Assembly: GCA_964505725.1 (NCBI GenBank)
Contig: CAZDJK010000011.1
Location: 1-24,659, forward strand
From: CAVRJC01 sp964505725
Lineage (GTDB): Bacteria; Actinomycetota; Acidimicrobiia; IMCC26256; DASPTH01
Direction of reading: 5' to 3'
Length of the DNA: 24,659 nucleotides
Shown here: positions 23,298 to 24,659 of the stretch, piece by piece
Numbering within the stretch: the stretch's first letter is position 1
Layout: every line of letters starts with the position of its first letter
The notes under the pieces: model-generated
Seen by the model: only the letters and a program-made list of their open reading frames with translations
What the model was told of the DNA's origin: nothing
The model's database searches: none
Translations under genes and position numbers: made by a program

Positions 23298-24563
23298 TCA
23301 GAGGACGCCGATGCCCGCCGCTTCGTTGCGCTTGCGCCACTCCGCCCGCGGCATCCGCGTGGTGTCGACGTCGGTCGCGAGTGCTCGCAGCGCCGCCACC
23401 GTCGCCTGCTCACGCCCGAGCTGGGCGAAGGGATCCCAGTTGAAGAACCGCGCCGAGTTCTCCCACGTGATCTTGTTGATCTCGTCGTCGGGGACCCGGG
23501 CATCGGTGAGCTCGTCCCAGAGCAGCTCGGGTGAGTTCGGCCACGTGGTGTCGGTGTGGGGGTAGTCGCACTCCCACGCCAGGATGTCGACGCCGATGCG
23601 ATCGCGCGCGTGGAGGCCCGAAGGGTCGGTGATGAAGCACGCGAGCACGTGCTCGCGGAACACCTCCGAGGGCAGCTTGTCGCCGAAGTCGTTGCCGATC
23701 CAACTCTGGTTCCTGTAGTGGCGGTCGATCCGGTCGAGGTAGAAGGGGATCCAGCCGATCCCGCCCTCCGACAGCGCGACCCGCAGCTCCGGGTACTTGC
23801 GGAACGTGGGCCCGAACAGGAGATCCTGCGCGACGAGCATCGTGACCTGGGTGGGCAGGACGATCGTGTGGTCGATCGGGGCCTCGGGCGCGAGCTGGAT
23901 GAGCCCGTACGCGCCGCCGATGTGGAGGCACAGGGCCATGCCCTCCTCGATGATCGCCTCGAGCATCGGGTCCCAGTGGCCCGAGAGGAAGCTCGGCCAG
24001 CCCTGCGCGTGCGGGGCCTCGAGGAAGCTGATGGCACGGAACCCCTTCCGGCCGAGGCGGTGGACCTCCTTCACCGCGAGGTCGACGTCCCACATGGGCA
24101 CGATGCCGAGGGGGATGAACCGCCCCGGGTACGCCGCGCACCACTCGTCGATGTGCCAGTCGTTGTACGCGGAGAGCATGACCAACGACAGATCCTTGTC
24201 GCCCGCCTCGGTGAAGGTGCGGGCGTTGAACCCGGCCATCGTGGGGAAGCACATCGATGCCAGCACACCGTTGGCGTTCATGTCGCGCACCCGCTGGTGC
24301 ACGTCGAAGCACCCCGGCCGCAGCTCGGAGAACATGCCGGGGTTGAAGCCCCACTCCTCCCGCGGCCATCCGACGGTCGCGGCCATCCCGAACGGCGTCG
24401 ACGTCGCCTGACCCTGGAAGACCCACTGGTCGATGCCCTCGGGCGTGCGCACGATCTTCGGTGCCTCGTCGCGGTAGCGCTCGGGCAGATGCCGCGCGTA
24501 CATGTCCGGCGGCTCGATCATGTGGTCGTCGATGCTGACGAGGATCATGTCCTCCATGCGCAT
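23298..24563 (-). CDS. Amidohydrolase-2 family metal-dependent hydrolase/decarboxylase
   Basis: 421 aa; ATG at 24563 preceded by AAAGGGAG. It is a TIM-barrel protein of the ACMSD/amidohydrolase-2 group: the first strand carries the metal motif VSIDDHMIEPPDMYARHLPE (Asp/His/Glu variant of HxH), mid-barrel His in LCLHIGGAYG, then LSEGGIGWIPFYLDRID, and the C-terminal metal aspartate in WECDYPHTDTTWPNSPELLW. This is the full-length subgroup common in actinobacteria, often in sterol- or aromatic-degradation neighbourhoods. It has no signal peptide. The reaction could be C-C hydrolysis or decarboxylation; the sequence does not decide. A second paralogue lies just upstream in the operon. Confidence 0.92.
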   Translation of the reverse strand: MRMEDMILVSIDDHMIEPPDMYARHLPERYRDEAPKIVRTPEGIDQWVFQGQATSTPFGMAATVGWPREEWGFNPGMFSELRPGCFDVHQRVRDMNANGVLASMCFPTMAGFNARTFTEAGDKDLSLVMLSAYNDWHIDEWCAAYPGRFIPLGIVPMWDVDLAVKEVHRLGRKGFRAISFLEAPHAQGWPSFLSGHWDPMLEAIIEEGMALCLHIGGAYGLIQLAPEAPIDHTIVLPTQVTMLVAQDLLFGPTFRKYPELRVALSEGGIGWIPFYLDRIDRHYRNQSWIGNDFGDKLPSEVFREHVLACFITDPSGLHARDRIGVDILAWECDYPHTDTTWPNSPELLWDELTDARVPDDEINKITWENSARFFNWDPFAQLGREQATVAALRALATDVDTTRMPRAEWRKRNEAAGIGVL

Positions 24564-24576
24564 GGGTTGCTCCCTT

Positions 24577-24659
24577 TCAGCCGATGCCGTAGAGGGCGAC
24601 GGCCGTCTCGGACGTGATCTGGCGCTTCTGCTCGAAGGTGAGGCCGTCGAGCGCCTCGG
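24577..24659 (-). CDS. Amidohydrolase-2 family protein, C-terminal end (cut by window edge)
   Basis: Only the last 27 codons are visible: ALDGLTFEQKRQITSETAVA followed by LYGIG and a TGA at 24577-24579. This is the standard final helix of amidohydrolase-2 proteins (glycine-leucine-turn, helix, then a closing LYG). It ends 13 bp before the next start codon, so the two amidohydrolase genes form one operon. The rest of the gene is outside the window. Confidence 0.6.
   Translation of the reverse strand, partial: EALDGLTFEQKRQITSETAVALYGIG

Noticed and set aside
22147..23534. Plus-strand frames opposite the SDR gene
   Set aside because: The SDR on the minus strand has all catalytic motifs; the plus-strand products are composition-driven.
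1..24659. CRISPR arrays, tRNA or rRNA genes, IS elements or phage genes
   Set aside because: No regularly spaced repeats, cloverleaf-like segments, transposase, integrase or terminal inverted repeats were recognised on reading; a tRNA scan and an IS search would settle this.

Overview
This is high-GC DNA with dense, overlapping genes and many GTG and TTG starts. The gene content points to an uncultured actinobacterium, possibly of the Acidimicrobiia type. Evidence for this is a CadI-type arsenic VOC enzyme, an ArsR with an N-terminal Cys-Cys pair, a mycothiol-type ArsC with an N-terminal helical domain, a probable F420/PNPOx-like split-barrel protein, an adenylate cyclase/NB-ARC/TPR protein, and tandem amidohydrolase-2 and SDR genes. 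The taxonomic placement is inference; there is no rRNA gene or phylogenetic marker here.

Left end (1-700): two gene fragments meet head to head near position 240. One is the C-terminal part of a TetR-like regulator (minus strand). The other is the C-terminal third of a branched-chain amino-acid-type ABC substrate-binding protein (plus strand). Both have lost their 5' ends at the same place, so this is a rearrangement breakpoint or an assembly chimera.

700-5616: a complete TetR regulator diverges from a plus-strand redox operon across a 205-bp gap that holds a perfect 17-bp palindrome. The operon encodes a siderophore-interacting FAD reductase, a 98-aa beta-rich protein, a split-barrel oxidoreductase-like protein and a VOC protein. 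A UbiB/ABC1 atypical kinase follows.

5716-8009: an arsenic island. arsR (plus) diverges from arsI/cadI, an aquaglyceroporin and arsC (minus), with a strong inverted repeat between them. No ArsB or Acr3 pump is present in the window, so the sequence suggests reduction of arsenate and release of As(III) through the channel.

8151-16342: a complete V/A-type ATPase operon on the minus strand, in transcription order G/H, C, I, K, F, E, A, B, D. Most junctions are 4-nt ATGA or GTGA overlaps. Three things stand out: a universal stress protein translationally coupled as the last gene, an order that differs from the classic H-I-K-E-C-F-A-B-D, and a 57-codon ORF just upstream that looks like the two ends of a zinc alcohol dehydrogenase joined together.

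16612-22311: an ABC-2 exporter (ATPase plus 531-aa permease) diverges from a 1024-aa class III cyclase/NB-ARC/TPR signalling protein.

22386-24659: a short-chain dehydrogenase and two amidohydrolase-2 family genes on the minus strand (the second cut by the window edge), typical of actinobacterial catabolic clusters.
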